DNA of 64,000 nucleotides from Phycisphaeraceae bacterium. GTDB taxonomy: Bacteria > Planctomycetota > Phycisphaerae > Phycisphaerales > UBA1924. Below are positions 1-10,445 of the stretch, one piece after another (position 1 is the stretch's first letter; every line of letters begins with the position of its first letter). The position numbers and the translations under genes are program-made. A model generated the notes under the pieces. It made no database searches. It was not told where the DNA came from and worked only from the letters and a program-made list of their open reading frames with translations. The stretch lies in assembly GCA_019636515.1 (NCBI GenBank), contig JAHBXI010000005.1, forward strand, positions 1 through 64,000, read 5' to 3'.

Positions 1-450
1 CAGCGACAGCCGCGAACCAACGCCATTGATGAGCAGGCCGTTGCCCACGATTGCGGAACCGATGGTGACCTGAGAGCCTCCGCCCACCTCCAAGACTGCA
101 GTGTTCACCGTCCCCGGCGTTGCGCCGTTCACAGTGAAGCGTGCCCCGTTGAGTACACGGAACGATGGCCCGTTCATATTGAACGTGCCCGCGATGTTGA
201 CGATCGGCGCGCCCCAGCCGTTCTGCTCCTCGATCAGTACCGGGCCGTTGATGGCGGCGTCACCCAGAAAGTCGAGGATGCCGCCCTGCACCCAGAGCTG
301 CGGGCCGACATAGAGGGCCGAGCCTTCAACGTCGCTGCCCGGCCCGGTCTTGATGCCGGTCAGCGGATCCCACTGAGCTCGGGCAGTGCTGGCGGAACCG
401 GCTGCGGCGAGAAGCACTGCCACAGTAAGCAAAGAGTTGCGGACAAACAT
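1..450 (-). CDS. secreted protein of unknown function, N-terminal part only
   Basis: This is the first 150 codons of a gene that runs off the left edge. It starts at the ATG ending at 450, with GGAGG six bases upstream (plus-strand cctcc at 457-461). Residues 1-26 form a signal peptide: MFVRNSLLTV, a hydrophobic Leu/Ala/Val stretch, and cleavage after ALA-type residues (TARAQ). The mature part is rich in Gly, Asn and Val, with short recurring segments such as GPVLIEEQN, APIVNIAGTFN and QVTIGSAIVGNG. This looks like a beta-helix or autotransporter-type repeat, common in exported planctomycete proteins. The reading frame stays open to the edge. Function is unknown; any C-terminal sorting signal lies outside the window. 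Confidence 0.75.
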   Translation of the reverse strand, partial: MFVRNSLLTVAVLLAAAGSASTARAQWDPLTGIKTGPGSDVEGSALYVGPQLWVQGGILDFLGDAAINGPVLIEEQNGWGAPIVNIAGTFNMNGPSFRVLNGARFTVNGATPGTVNTAVLEVGGGSQVTIGSAIVGNGLLINGVGSRLSL

Positions 451-538
451 TTCAAGCCTCCAGATTGTGGCCGTAGACCATTTGTGCGGACCACATCGCG
501 CGATCGTTCAAGTTTTCCCGGTACGAGACAGCACTGTA

Positions 539-549
539 CCCCCCCCCCC
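539..549. repeat. homopolymeric C tract (11 C)
   Basis: A run of eleven C lies between the secreted-protein gene and the transposase remnant. It is not in a supported coding frame. Such tracts can vary in length, but no function can be assigned. Confidence 0.6.
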
Positions 550-736
550 TGCTTTGCTAGGGGCCTCTTCAACTTTTTGCGTGAAGATTGCGCTAAGTGG
601 AGATGGGCAATCCTCTAAGCCATCCACTAATACCAATCCCGTGAGGAATGCGAGCGCGTACGGCGCATGATAGGGATTTGCGCTTTTTGAGATGATGATG
701 TGGGATGATGTCGGCCTCTGGCAAGGAGGCTGAACG

Positions 737-1186
737 ATGCGTGTGAAGGAACGGGAGCCGGGCGACATCAAGCGTCTGGAAGAGCTGATCGCGTCGGAGC
801 AGGGTGCCAAGCAGCGTGACCGCTACCGAAGGCCGCTGCTGGCGATCCGCGGGCACAAGAAGGCGAAGATTGCCGAGTTGCTGGGCGTGTCCAGGAGCGT
901 CGTCGAGCAGTGGGCCTACCGCTACCGGGACCACGGGATCGACGCGTTGCGTCCAAAGAAGCCGCCGGGCCGTGAGCCCCTCCTGCCCCCCGAACGGCAT
1001 GCGGAGTTCAAGGCCCGAATCAGCGAGGCACCCCGGGAGACCGACGGGGTCTGCACGCTCCGCGGCAAGGATGCGGTACGCATCCTCAACGAGGAGTTCG
1101 GGGTCGAGTACTCGCTCAACGGCGTCTATGACCTGCTGCACCGGCTGAACCTGTCGTGCCTGGCGCCGCGGCCAGGCGTCGGATGA
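737..1186 (+). pseudogene. IS630-type transposase remnant (DNA-binding part only)
   Basis: The 149-residue product matches the N-terminal half of IS630-family transposases. It has a helix-turn-helix around residues 40-70 (AKIAELLGVSRSVVEQWAYR), then the DALRPKKPPGR linker and a second winged-helix region ending in YDLLHRLNLSC. The family then normally continues into a DDE catalytic domain of about 180 residues. Here the frame stops soon after LAPRPGVG, and no DDE-like continuation was recognised in any frame up to 1491. A Shine-Dalgarno (AAGGAGG) precedes the ATG. I call it a truncated, inactive copy. Terminal inverted repeats and target duplications were not found by eye. Confidence 0.7.
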
Positions 1187-2931
<1,745 letters not shown>

Positions 2932-2962
2932 TCCCCGCGGGACAGCCCGCGAGCCATCCGGC

Positions 2963-3026
2963 CCAATCGACGGTCCAATCGACGGCCCAGCCCCCTATTT
3001 CGCCCGATCGGCGGCCCGATCGACGA
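2963..3026. repeat. short degenerate direct repeats between atpD and hemW
   Basis: CCAATCGACGG occurs twice in tandem (2963-2973, 2975-2985), followed by two related CCCGATCG copies around 3003-3022. The last pair is self-complementary and could fold into a hairpin between these two converging genes. No T-tract follows, so a classical terminator is not supported. Confidence 0.45.
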
Positions 3027-3099
3027 CTTGCTCGGCGACTCGCGCGCCCGCGTTCACCGTGGTGACGTGGACAACGCGCCACGCGGCCAGGGTCCACGA

Positions 3100-4428
3100 T
3101 CAATCCATTGCCTCAAAGAACTCAACGGCCAGCCCGTCGGCAAAGAGAATCCCCTCGTCGCTCAGACGCCAACGCCGGTCCTCCATCTCCAGCAGGCCGC
3201 GAACGGACATCGTCTCGGCGGACCGCCGCACTCGCTCGGCCGATCCCGGGCGGACCCGCTCGCAGGCCTGTCGCAGCCACCCAGGGTCGATCCCCTCTCG
3301 AAGCCGAAGGCCCGTCATGATCCGCTCTCGCACGGCCCGGTGTGGATCGGGCGGCTCGTATTCGGCCAGCGGCGAGGTGCCGACGGCGTCGGCGGGGCGC
3401 AGGTAATCGTCAAGCCGCGGGATGTTCTTCCACCGATGCCCGGCGGTCCCGTCGGCGGTTCGCAGGTGCCCCGAGGCCGACGGCCCCGCCGCGAGCCACG
3501 ATTCCTGCCGCCAGTAGGCAAGGTTGTGCGAGCACTCGGCCCCGACCGACACGCCGCCTCGACCGATCCGCGCGAAATTGCTGACCTCGTAACGCTCCAT
3601 CCCGGCCGAACGAGCCCGGCTCCACACCGCCCGGTGCATCTGGACTTCGACCTCCTCATCCATTCGAGCGAACTCCCCCCGAGACAGCCTCGCCGTCATC
3701 GCCGTCCCCGGCTCGTAGGTGAGCGAATAGCCGGAGAGGTGCTCGATGTCGAGCGCCAGGGCGCGATCAAGGTCGCGCTCCCAGTCCTCGATGGACTGCC
3801 CGGGAATCCCGAAGATCAGGTCAACCGATCGCCGCCGGATCCCGGCCCCGCGGGCGAGTTCGATCGCTCGCGGCACGTTCTCGGGATCGTGACGGCGCTC
3901 AAGAGTGTGAAGATGGCCCCGGTCGAACGACTGAGCCCCCATGCTCACGCGGTTCACCCCGCCTCGCCTCAGCGTCGCCATGAGGTCGAAGGTGACCGTC
4001 TCGGGGTTGCACTCGACGGTGAATTCGGTGGGCGGCCGGTCCCCCACGGCGCACGGGTCATCATCTCGAACGATCGTAAATGAATCGTCAAGAGACCGCA
4101 GCAGGCGTTCCCACAATTCGACGCGAAGCAGGCTGGGAGTGCCCCCGCCGACAAAGATCGTCCGGAGGGGCTCTCCGCGGGAATAGGGGGCCAGGGCCCG
4201 GAGTTCACCGATCAGGCGGTCGGTGTACGCGACCTGGCGGTCCTGGGTGTCAACAATGCTGTAGAAATCGCAGTAGTGGCACTTGTGAAAGCAGAACGGG
4301 ACGTGGATGTAGAGCGACCGTGCCGGCTCGAGATCCCCTCCCGGCGCGGGCAGCGCCGACCCGAAGGTGGCCCGGCCGATGCCCCCGTCGCGTTGCGGAA
4401 GGACGTTGAGCCGTGTATTGTGCGCCAT
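3100..4428 (-). CDS. hemW: HemW-type radical SAM protein (oxygen-independent coproporphyrinogen oxidase family)
   Basis: This is a 442-residue radical SAM protein. The cluster motif is CFHKCHYC (C46, C50, C53) inside YIHVPFCFHKCHYCDF, the HemW/HemN signature. It is followed by FVGGGTPSLL, TVECNPETV, NRVSMGAQSF and DLIFGIPGQ, all typical of HemW. HemW is known as a heme-binding chaperone; true HemN makes protoporphyrinogen IX. The CxxxCxxC spacing with Phe following, and the lack of a HemN-like N-terminal extension, favour HemW. The ATG at 4428 gives a 40-residue leader before the core. The longer open frame upstream overlaps the divergent FHA gene and was not used. Confidence 0.9.
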   Translation of the reverse strand: MAHNTRLNVLPQRDGGIGRATFGSALPAPGGDLEPARSLYIHVPFCFHKCHYCDFYSIVDTQDRQVAYTDRLIGELRALAPYSRGEPLRTIFVGGGTPSLLRVELWERLLRSLDDSFTIVRDDDPCAVGDRPPTEFTVECNPETVTFDLMATLRRGGVNRVSMGAQSFDRGHLHTLERRHDPENVPRAIELARGAGIRRRSVDLIFGIPGQSIEDWERDLDRALALDIEHLSGYSLTYEPGTAMTARLSRGEFARMDEEVEVQMHRAVWSRARSAGMERYEVSNFARIGRGGVSVGAECSHNLAYWRQESWLAAGPSASGHLRTADGTAGHRWKNIPRLDDYLRPADAVGTSPLAEYEPPDPHRAVRERIMTGLRLREGIDPGWLRQACERVRPGSAERVRRSAETMSVRGLLEMEDRRWRLSDEGILFADGLAVEFFEAMD

Positions 4429-4498
4429 AGGGTTCGCCGCCGATCGCCAGGAGTACGGACGCCTCGACGGCAGCCGAACCGGGAAGGATAGCGACCGC

Positions 4499-5035
4499 GT
4501 GGACACCACACTGGTGCTCATCACCTCCGACTTCATGCTGCGGCCCATCCCGCTCACGCGTCCGCGCACCGTCATTGGCCGGCAGACCGACTGCCACATC
4601 CGCATCCCGACGGGCAACGTTTCCCGCCAGCACTGCGAAGTGGTGCTCGAGGGGGCGACGCTGTCCGTCCGTGACCTGGGATCGAGCAACGGAACCTACG
4701 TCAATCGCAGGAAGGTCTCCAGGGCCGCGCTCAGGGCGGGGGACCTGGTCGGCGTGGGCAACTGCGTCTTTGTCGTCCAGATCGACGGGGATCCCGATGA
4801 CATCGACGCCGAGGAGGCGTACGAGGATGGGGTCATCGCCACGGCCGCGCCGGGGGGACCGGCCGAGGAGGCCCCCACCACGACGACCTCCGTGCGATCC
4901 GCTCCTTCAGCCAGGCCCTCACCCGCGGACCTCGACGAGGACGACGACGAGGACGACGACTCGAAGGATGACAGCGATGCGTTCGATTTCGATTTCTCGG
5001 ACGACGACGACGAGCAGAAAAAGCCGGGCCGCTGA
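4499..5035 (+). CDS. FHA-domain protein with acidic tail
   Basis: This 178-residue protein has a forkhead-associated domain at about residues 13-98. The core motifs are all present: TVIGRQTDCHIRIP, NVSRQHCEV, LGSSNGTYVN and LRAGDLVGVGNCVF. FHA domains bind phosphothreonine peptides, so this is a likely reader for the Ser/Thr kinases of the cell. The C-terminal ~40 residues are extremely acidic, with runs of Asp and Glu (for example EDDDEDDDSKDD). I chose the GTG at 4499, preceded by GGGAAGGA; an ATG at 4535 would cut into the domain. The gene diverges from hemW across 70 bases. Confidence 0.85.
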   Translation: MDTTLVLITSDFMLRPIPLTRPRTVIGRQTDCHIRIPTGNVSRQHCEVVLEGATLSVRDLGSSNGTYVNRRKVSRAALRAGDLVGVGNCVFVVQIDGDPDDIDAEEAYEDGVIATAAPGGPAEEAPTTTTSVRSAPSARPSPADLDEDDDEDDDSKDDSDAFDFDFSDDDDEQKKPGR

Positions 5036-5087
5036 CCTTTCGTGAAGGATTAACTCCGCTTCGCCGGGTCGTTGAGCCTGGATAACA

Positions 5088-5143
5088 GGGGCCGGCGTTT
5101 TGGGGCCGGCGTTTCGAGGCCGGCGTTTCGAGGCCGGCGGGGG
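5088..5143. repeat. 14-bp tandem repeat, four units
   Basis: Four adjacent 14-base units of the form GRGGCCGGCGTTTY lie at 5088-5101, 5102-5115, 5116-5129 and 5130-5143; the last is degenerate at its end. They sit between the FHA gene and the glycosyl-phosphate transferase gene, just upstream of that gene's predicted promoter. Confidence 0.8.
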
Positions 5144-5169
5144 CGGCGGTGAATCCTCCCGCCTTCGCA

Positions 5170-5175
5170 TAGACT
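5170..5175 (+). promoter_or_regulatory. -10 box TAGACT, predicted leaderless promoter
   Basis: TAGACT ends six bases before the ATG at 5182 and no Shine-Dalgarno is present. With the usual -10 spacing, transcription would begin at or next to the start codon. No good -35 box is visible. Confidence 0.55.
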
Positions 5176-5181
5176 CCGCCG

Positions 5182-6447
5182 ATGCTGTGGGCCTGTCTCA
5201 GCCTGATCGCGGTCGGCGCGGCTGTTTCCATTCCACTCACGTCGGCGCTCATACGCCTGGGACGTCGCTTTGAGACGTTCGACTCTCCCGGAGTCCCCGG
5301 GCAGGTCAAGGCGGCAAGGCGTCGCGTTCCCAACACCGGCGGCATCGCCATCGTCGGCGGAATCGCGGGCCCCATGCTCGCGCTGCTCGGCACGGTCGCC
5401 CTGCTCTGGCCCGCCGATGCATCCCGGCCGCCTGCCCCCGGCACGACGGCCGCCTGGCTCGCCGCGCGGGTCCCGGGCCTGGCCGACCAAATCCCGGGGA
5501 TGCTCGGCAAGTTCCCCGACGCGGTGGCGCTCGTCGCGGCGATGCTCGCGATCCACGTGCTGGGCCTGATCGACGACCGCCGCCCGATGAAAGCCCTCCC
5601 GAAACTCGCCGTGATGATCGGGGTGACGGCCGCGCTGTGCGGGATCACCGGGTCGCGCCTGCTGACGGTTCTCGACGGCCCCGCGGGAGGGGGTTGGCTT
5701 TCGTACTCCGTCACGGTCGCGTGGATCATCATCGTCATGAACGCGATGAACTTCCTCGACAACATGGACGGACTTTCGGGCGGTATCTCCGTGATCGCCG
5801 GGTGCTTTTTCCTCGCGGCCGCTCTCCTCGGGCCGGATCCGCAGTGGTTTGTCGCCTCCTGCCTGGCCCTGCTGATAGGCTCGGTGGGCGGGTTCCTGAT
5901 CTCCAACGCCCCGCTCCCGTGGTCCGACCGAGGGGCAAGGATCTTCATGGGCGACGGCGGCTCACTGGTCATCGGGCTTCTTCTGGGATTCCTGACGGTT
6001 CGCACGACCTACGCCGATCTACCCCCGTCGGGGGACTCCCCCGCCGACCGGACCACCTGGTTTGCGGTCTTCATGCCGGTCCTGGTCCTGGCCATCCCGC
6101 TGTACGACTTTGCCACCGTCGTGGCGCTCCGCCTGCGCCAGGGCAAGAGCCCCCTGGTCGGCGACCTGCAGCACGTCAGCCACCGGCTCGCCAGACGGGG
6201 TCTCTCCCGTCGCGGGGCCGTCTACGTCCTGTGGGCACTGACCGCCGCCACCAGTTGCGGTGCCGTCGCCCTGCGGTCACTCGACGACTGGAGGGCCGCC
6301 CTGGTGGTCGCCCAGACACTGATGATCCTGGGGGTTCTCTTCGCCGTTGAGCACGCCTCCCGCCACGCCGTCGGCGTTGTCCCCGACCGACGCGGCGAAT
6401 CGGCCGAGCCACGGCGGGATGACGGCGCCCGGGAGGCGAGCGGATGA
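5182..6447 (+). CDS. undecaprenyl-phosphate glycosyl-1-phosphate transferase (WecA/TagO/MraY family)
   Basis: This 421-residue polytopic membrane protein transfers a sugar-1-phosphate from a UDP-sugar to undecaprenyl phosphate, the first committed step of surface polysaccharide synthesis. Family motifs are LIDDRRPMKALPKL, the catalytic MNFLDNMDGLSGG, the RIFMGDGGSLVIG loop, and the His-containing DLQHVSHRLARRG near the C-terminus. Roughly ten hydrophobic segments are visible. The variable NAPLPWSDRG segment places it with WecA/TagO rather than MraY. The next gene begins inside its stop codon region (ATGA overlap, 6444-6447). Together they suggest one pathway for polymer initiation and ligation. 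Confidence 0.88.
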   Translation: MLWACLSLIAVGAAVSIPLTSALIRLGRRFETFDSPGVPGQVKAARRRVPNTGGIAIVGGIAGPMLALLGTVALLWPADASRPPAPGTTAAWLAARVPGLADQIPGMLGKFPDAVALVAAMLAIHVLGLIDDRRPMKALPKLAVMIGVTAALCGITGSRLLTVLDGPAGGGWLSYSVTVAWIIIVMNAMNFLDNMDGLSGGISVIAGCFFLAAALLGPDPQWFVASCLALLIGSVGGFLISNAPLPWSDRGARIFMGDGGSLVIGLLLGFLTVRTTYADLPPSGDSPADRTTWFAVFMPVLVLAIPLYDFATVVALRLRQGKSPLVGDLQHVSHRLARRGLSRRGAVYVLWALTAATSCGAVALRSLDDWRAALVVAQTLMILGVLFAVEHASRHAVGVVPDRRGESAEPRRDDGAREASG

Positions 6448-8927
6448 GCCGCGCCATCTCGCCACGGACGCCCGGTCTTGTTGATTCCGACAAGGTTGGC
6501 GCGGCGAGCCTGGTCGCCTCCCTGGCCATGGGAACCCTGGTGTGCATCAAGATGCTCACCACGTACGACCCGCTCCCGGGATGGGGCTCGGATCCGACGC
6601 TGCACGACGCGGCCCTGGGCGTCTCGCTTTCTCCGGACCTTCAGGTCGCCATCAACGCGGCGATCACCTTGCTGGCGGGGCTCGTTTTCGTTCTTACCGG
6701 GCACCCGGCCGGCAAGTTCCCGGCCAGCGCGGCCGGGTCTTTCCTGCTGGCCGTGACGCTGGGTTCGCTCCTGTATCACATGGCCTTCAATCGATCCGCC
6801 ACGATCGAGGACTGGACCGCGGGGTCGGACCTCATCGCCGCCGTGTGCGCCGGGGCCGCGTGCGTCAGGCTTGATCCGGCCGGATCCTCGCATCGTGCCC
6901 TTGTGGCCCTTCTGGCCGGTGTCGTCGTCCTCGTGGCGATCAAGGGAGCCCTCCAGTACTCCGTCGAGCACGGCCAGACGGTCCGCGCCTACATGGATTC
7001 CCGCGAGCAAATACTCGCGGCCAACGGGTGGCTTCCCGACTCACCCTCCGCGCTGGCGTACGAGCGCCGGCTCTTCCAGCGCGAACCGACCGGCTGGTTC
7101 GGCCTTTCCAACATCTTCGCCTCGGTCGTCGGCGCCGGGCTTGTCGGTCTCGCGGGTCTTGCGCTTGCCGCCAACTCTCTCGCGGCCAGGGCGGTCCTGT
7201 GGTCCGCCGCGCTGCTGGGCGGGGTCATGCTCATCCTGACGCTTTCCAAGGGTGGCCTGATTGCCACCGCCGCCGGGATCGGCGTCCTGGGCGCCCTGCT
7301 CATGCTCCGACACCAGGCTCACCGTTCGGACTCGAACCGACGGATCACGAGCCGGGCGTGGCAACTCACGCCCTGGGCCTTTGTCGCGCTGGTCGTGGCA
7401 GGCCAGGCGGTCATCGCCCTGCGCGGGTTCCTCTCGACCGGAATCTCGGAACTCAGCCTGCTCTTCCGCTGGTTCTACGTGCAAGGGGCCGCCCGGATCA
7501 TCGCCGACAACCCCCTGACGGGCGTTGGACCGGCGGGTTTCAAGGACGCCTACCTCATCGCCAAGCCTCCCATCAGCCCCGAGGACGTGGCAAGCCCGCA
7601 TTCACTCCCGTGGGATTTCACCTCCGCGCTCGGCGTCGGCGGTGTGGCGATGACCGTGCTCTGGATCACGTGGGTCTGGATGGCGGGCCGGTCCGCCGCG
7701 CGATCAGCCGCCCGCCATGATGCCCCGGTCCGGGAAGTCATGCCCGGCGTCGTCACGAACCCGGCCGACAGCCACCCCGCCGCGGGCGCCACGGTTCGAT
7801 TGATCGCGCTGGCGGCGGTCACGGCCGTGATCGCGTCGGTCTGGATCGAGCGAGAAGCCACGACCCCTGAGATTGCCGCCATGAAACTCGTCGGAATGGC
7901 CGCGTGGATCGCCGTCTCGCTCTCGGCCTGGGGAGCGGCCCGGCACGCCGCCGCCGCGATTCCTCTTGCCGCCGCCGCCGCGGTCCTTGCCTTGCATGCC
8001 CAGGTCGAGATGACCCCCGTCTGGATCGGGTCCAGTGCCTGGTTCATGGCGATCATCGGCCTGGCCGCTTCGGGGGGATGTCCCTCGACTTGTTCGCACG
8101 GCGAGCCCGTCCGGGCCAGGCCGCGGACAGGCATCCCCGCCGCGACCGGCTACACCGCCCTGGCGGTGCTGGCGGCGTGCGTCGTTGCCATGGCCGCACG
8201 GGCAAGCGTTCTTTCCACGTGGTCCGCGCTGCTCGAACGCTCGGCCAAACGGGCGTTGAACGTCACGAGGCTTATGGCCGCCATCGACCTGGCCCACGCA
8301 TGGCGGGATCCCGCGGACCGGGACCAGGCGATCCGCGAAGCGTTCGATGAGTACGGAGCCGCGTCGGGCACGCCGCCCCCACGCCCGGGCGCCTTGCTTG
8401 AAGACCAGGTCCGCGAGCGATGCTTGCAGGCGTGGGAGCAATCGCTGACGGACCTGCTCGTCGCGGCAAGCCTGCTGCCCAGCCACGGCCCGACCCGCCG
8501 CGCCGCCGGTTCGCTCGCCATTCGCCTGGCGGAGTTCGGCCGTGACCCGCGGGAGACCGACCGATTCGTGCGCGTCGCGCTCGACGAAGCCGGCGCCGCG
8601 GCGAACGCTCCCCGGCAGCGAGCCGCCGGCCTTGCATGGGCGGCAACGACACGCCTGGCGCTGGCCGAGCGCGGAGTACTCTCCTGGGAAACAGCCCAAC
8701 GCGAAGCCCTGGACCTGCTGACCCGGGCCGCCCAGGCCGATCCCTTCAACCACCAGCACGCCGTCCGAATCGCCCGCCTGCACTCGGCCGCGGGCGGGAG
8801 CGATCAGGTCCGCGGCTGGGCCCGCCGGGCCCTCGAACTCGACCGGGCCGCTTCGCTTGATCCGCTCCGACGCATGGACGAACCGACCCGGCGTGAAATG
8901 GAAGCACTCTCGGGCCAGTCCCCTTAG
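6444..8927 (+). CDS. O-antigen-ligase-like membrane protein
   Basis: This 827-residue protein has about ten to twelve hydrophobic helices in its first ~560 residues, followed by a soluble alpha-helical, TPR-like region. The Wzy/WaaL-type motif is visible at about 340-395: FVQ-like WFYVQGAARIIADNPLTGVG, then a periplasmic loop with SPHSLPWDF. Such proteins join lipid-linked glycans to an acceptor. The start overlaps the stop of the upstream transferase by four bases, so translation is probably coupled. The C-terminal helical extension is longer than in simple O-antigen ligases. Acceptor and glycan are unknown. Confidence 0.75.
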   Translation: MSRAISPRTPGLVDSDKVGAASLVASLAMGTLVCIKMLTTYDPLPGWGSDPTLHDAALGVSLSPDLQVAINAAITLLAGLVFVLTGHPAGKFPASAAGSFLLAVTLGSLLYHMAFNRSATIEDWTAGSDLIAAVCAGAACVRLDPAGSSHRALVALLAGVVVLVAIKGALQYSVEHGQTVRAYMDSREQILAANGWLPDSPSALAYERRLFQREPTGWFGLSNIFASVVGAGLVGLAGLALAANSLAARAVLWSAALLGGVMLILTLSKGGLIATAAGIGVLGALLMLRHQAHRSDSNRRITSRAWQLTPWAFVALVVAGQAVIALRGFLSTGISELSLLFRWFYVQGAARIIADNPLTGVGPAGFKDAYLIAKPPISPEDVASPHSLPWDFTSALGVGGVAMTVLWITWVWMAGRSAARSAARHDAPVREVMPGVVTNPADSHPAAGATVRLIALAAVTAVIASVWIEREATTPEIAAMKLVGMAAWIAVSLSAWGAARHAAAAIPLAAAAAVLALHAQVEMTPVWIGSSAWFMAIIGLAASGGCPSTCSHGEPVRARPRTGIPAATGYTALAVLAACVVAMAARASVLSTWSALLERSAKRALNVTRLMAAIDLAHAWRDPADRDQAIREAFDEYGAASGTPPPRPGALLEDQVRERCLQAWEQSLTDLLVAASLLPSHGPTRRAAGSLAIRLAEFGRDPRETDRFVRVALDEAGAAANAPRQRAAGLAWAATTRLALAERGVLSWETAQREALDLLTRAAQADPFNHQHAVRIARLHSAAGGSDQVRGWARRALELDRAASLDPLRRMDEPTRREMEALSGQSP

Positions 8928-8968
8928 CGGCGGGTCCGCAAAGGACGGATGAGGAACCACGGAAACCA

Positions 8969-10339
8969 TCAGGCCCGCCGGGTCATGAACTCCAGCACGT
9001 CAACCTTGCTGATGATCCCGACGATCGTGTTGTTGTCCACCACCACGCCCACCTGGTCGGTCTCGAAGATCCTGAAGAGTTCCTCGATCCTGGCCTTGGG
9101 ATAGATCAGGCCGCCGACGGACGAGGCGATTTCCTTCGCCCGGCTCCCGGGAGTGACCCGCCCCTCGTTCAGGCCCCGCAGCACGTCCACCTCGTGGACC
9201 ATCCCGACCGGGTGTCCCTTGTCGTCCACGATCGGCACCTGCGAGACGCCGTGGTTCTTGAACAGGTCGATGATTCCCTGCACGCTGTCGGACTCCCCCG
9301 CCGTGATGACACGGGCCTGGCCGCGGGCCTTGAGGATGTCCTCGACCATTCCCAGGTCGCGGTCCCCGCCCATGAAGCCGTAGTCCTTCATCCACGAATC
9401 CTGCAGGAACTTGGTGATGTACCGCGTCCCCGAGTCGGGCAGCACGGTCACCACGGTCTTGCCCTTGCCAAGTTGCCGGGCGATCTTCACCGCCACGTGA
9501 ACGTTCGACCCCGACGACCCCCCGCAGAAAAGCCCTTCCTCACGCACCAGGCGGCGAGCCATCGTAAACGACTCCTTGTCGTTCACCTGGTGGAACTCAT
9601 CCACCACCGAGTAGTCCATCGCCTGGCAGAGGATGTCCTCTCCCACTCCCTCGACCTTGTACACGTGCGGGGTGGGCATCGTCTTGGTGTAGTAATAGTG
9701 GTAGTGGATCGACCCGATCGGGTCGACCCCGACGATCTTCACCGACGGCGATTTCTTCTTGAAGAACCGGCCGATCCCCGAGACCGTCCCCCCGGTCCCC
9801 GCCCCGGCCACGACCGCATCCACCCGCCCGCCGGTGTCTTCCCATATCTCGGGCCCCGTCGTCTTCTCGTGCGCGTCGATGTTGTCGGGGTTGTGGTACT
9901 GGTTCACGTAGAAGGAGTTGGGCGTCTCCCGTGCGATCCTCCTGGCCGTCTCGACGTAGTGCTGCGGGCTGTCTCCGGGCACGTCCGTCGGCGTGATCAC
10001 CACCTCCGCCCCGAAACCCTTGAGCATGTTGACCTTCTCGATGCTCATCTTGTCGGGCATCGTGAACACGCACCGATACCCCTTGACCGCCGCCCACATC
10101 GCCACGCCCTGGCCCGTGTTGCCCGACGTGTTCTCCACGATCGTCCCGCCCGGGCGGATCTGCCCTTTTTTCTCCGCCTCGTTGAGCACATGCACCGCCA
10201 TGCGGTCCTTGATGGACCCGGTCGGGTTCATGTACTCGCACTTGACGTACACCGCCGCGTCGTCGGGACCGACGACCTTGTTGAGCCTCACCATCGGCGT
10301 GCGGCCGACGGCCTCCAGGATCGAATTGAATGACGGCAT
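8969..10339 (-). CDS. cbs: cystathionine beta-synthase with tandem CBS domains
   Basis: This PLP enzyme of 456 residues condenses serine (or O-acetylserine) with homocysteine or sulfide. The PLP lysine lies in NPTGSIKDRMA, the substrate loop is NTSGNTGQG, and the phosphate-binding loop is AGAGTGGTVSG. Residues ~340-456 form two CBS domains (MVEDILKARG...VPIVDD and GLIYPKARI...IVGIISKVDVLEFM). In eukaryotic-type enzymes these respond to S-adenosylmethionine. The ATG at 10339 is preceded by GGGAG. A plain cysteine synthase would lack the C-terminal pair. It converges with the O-antigen-ligase-like gene. Confidence 0.9.
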   Translation of the reverse strand: MPSFNSILEAVGRTPMVRLNKVVGPDDAAVYVKCEYMNPTGSIKDRMAVHVLNEAEKKGQIRPGGTIVENTSGNTGQGVAMWAAVKGYRCVFTMPDKMSIEKVNMLKGFGAEVVITPTDVPGDSPQHYVETARRIARETPNSFYVNQYHNPDNIDAHEKTTGPEIWEDTGGRVDAVVAGAGTGGTVSGIGRFFKKKSPSVKIVGVDPIGSIHYHYYYTKTMPTPHVYKVEGVGEDILCQAMDYSVVDEFHQVNDKESFTMARRLVREEGLFCGGSSGSNVHVAVKIARQLGKGKTVVTVLPDSGTRYITKFLQDSWMKDYGFMGGDRDLGMVEDILKARGQARVITAGESDSVQGIIDLFKNHGVSQVPIVDDKGHPVGMVHEVDVLRGLNEGRVTPGSRAKEIASSVGGLIYPKARIEELFRIFETDQVGVVVDNNTIVGIISKVDVLEFMTRRA

Positions 10340-10445
10340 GGAACGGCTCCCTTGGATGGCGGCGGCGGAATCGCCCGCCGTGAACGGACGCGAAGAAACC
10401 AGGCCCGCCACCACCGGGCGGGCTCGTGCGGAACATCACCCGGCT

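Noticed and set aside
3002-3026. Palindromic CCCGATCG repeats as an intrinsic terminator
   Set aside because: A hairpin is possible but no T-tract follows on either strand.
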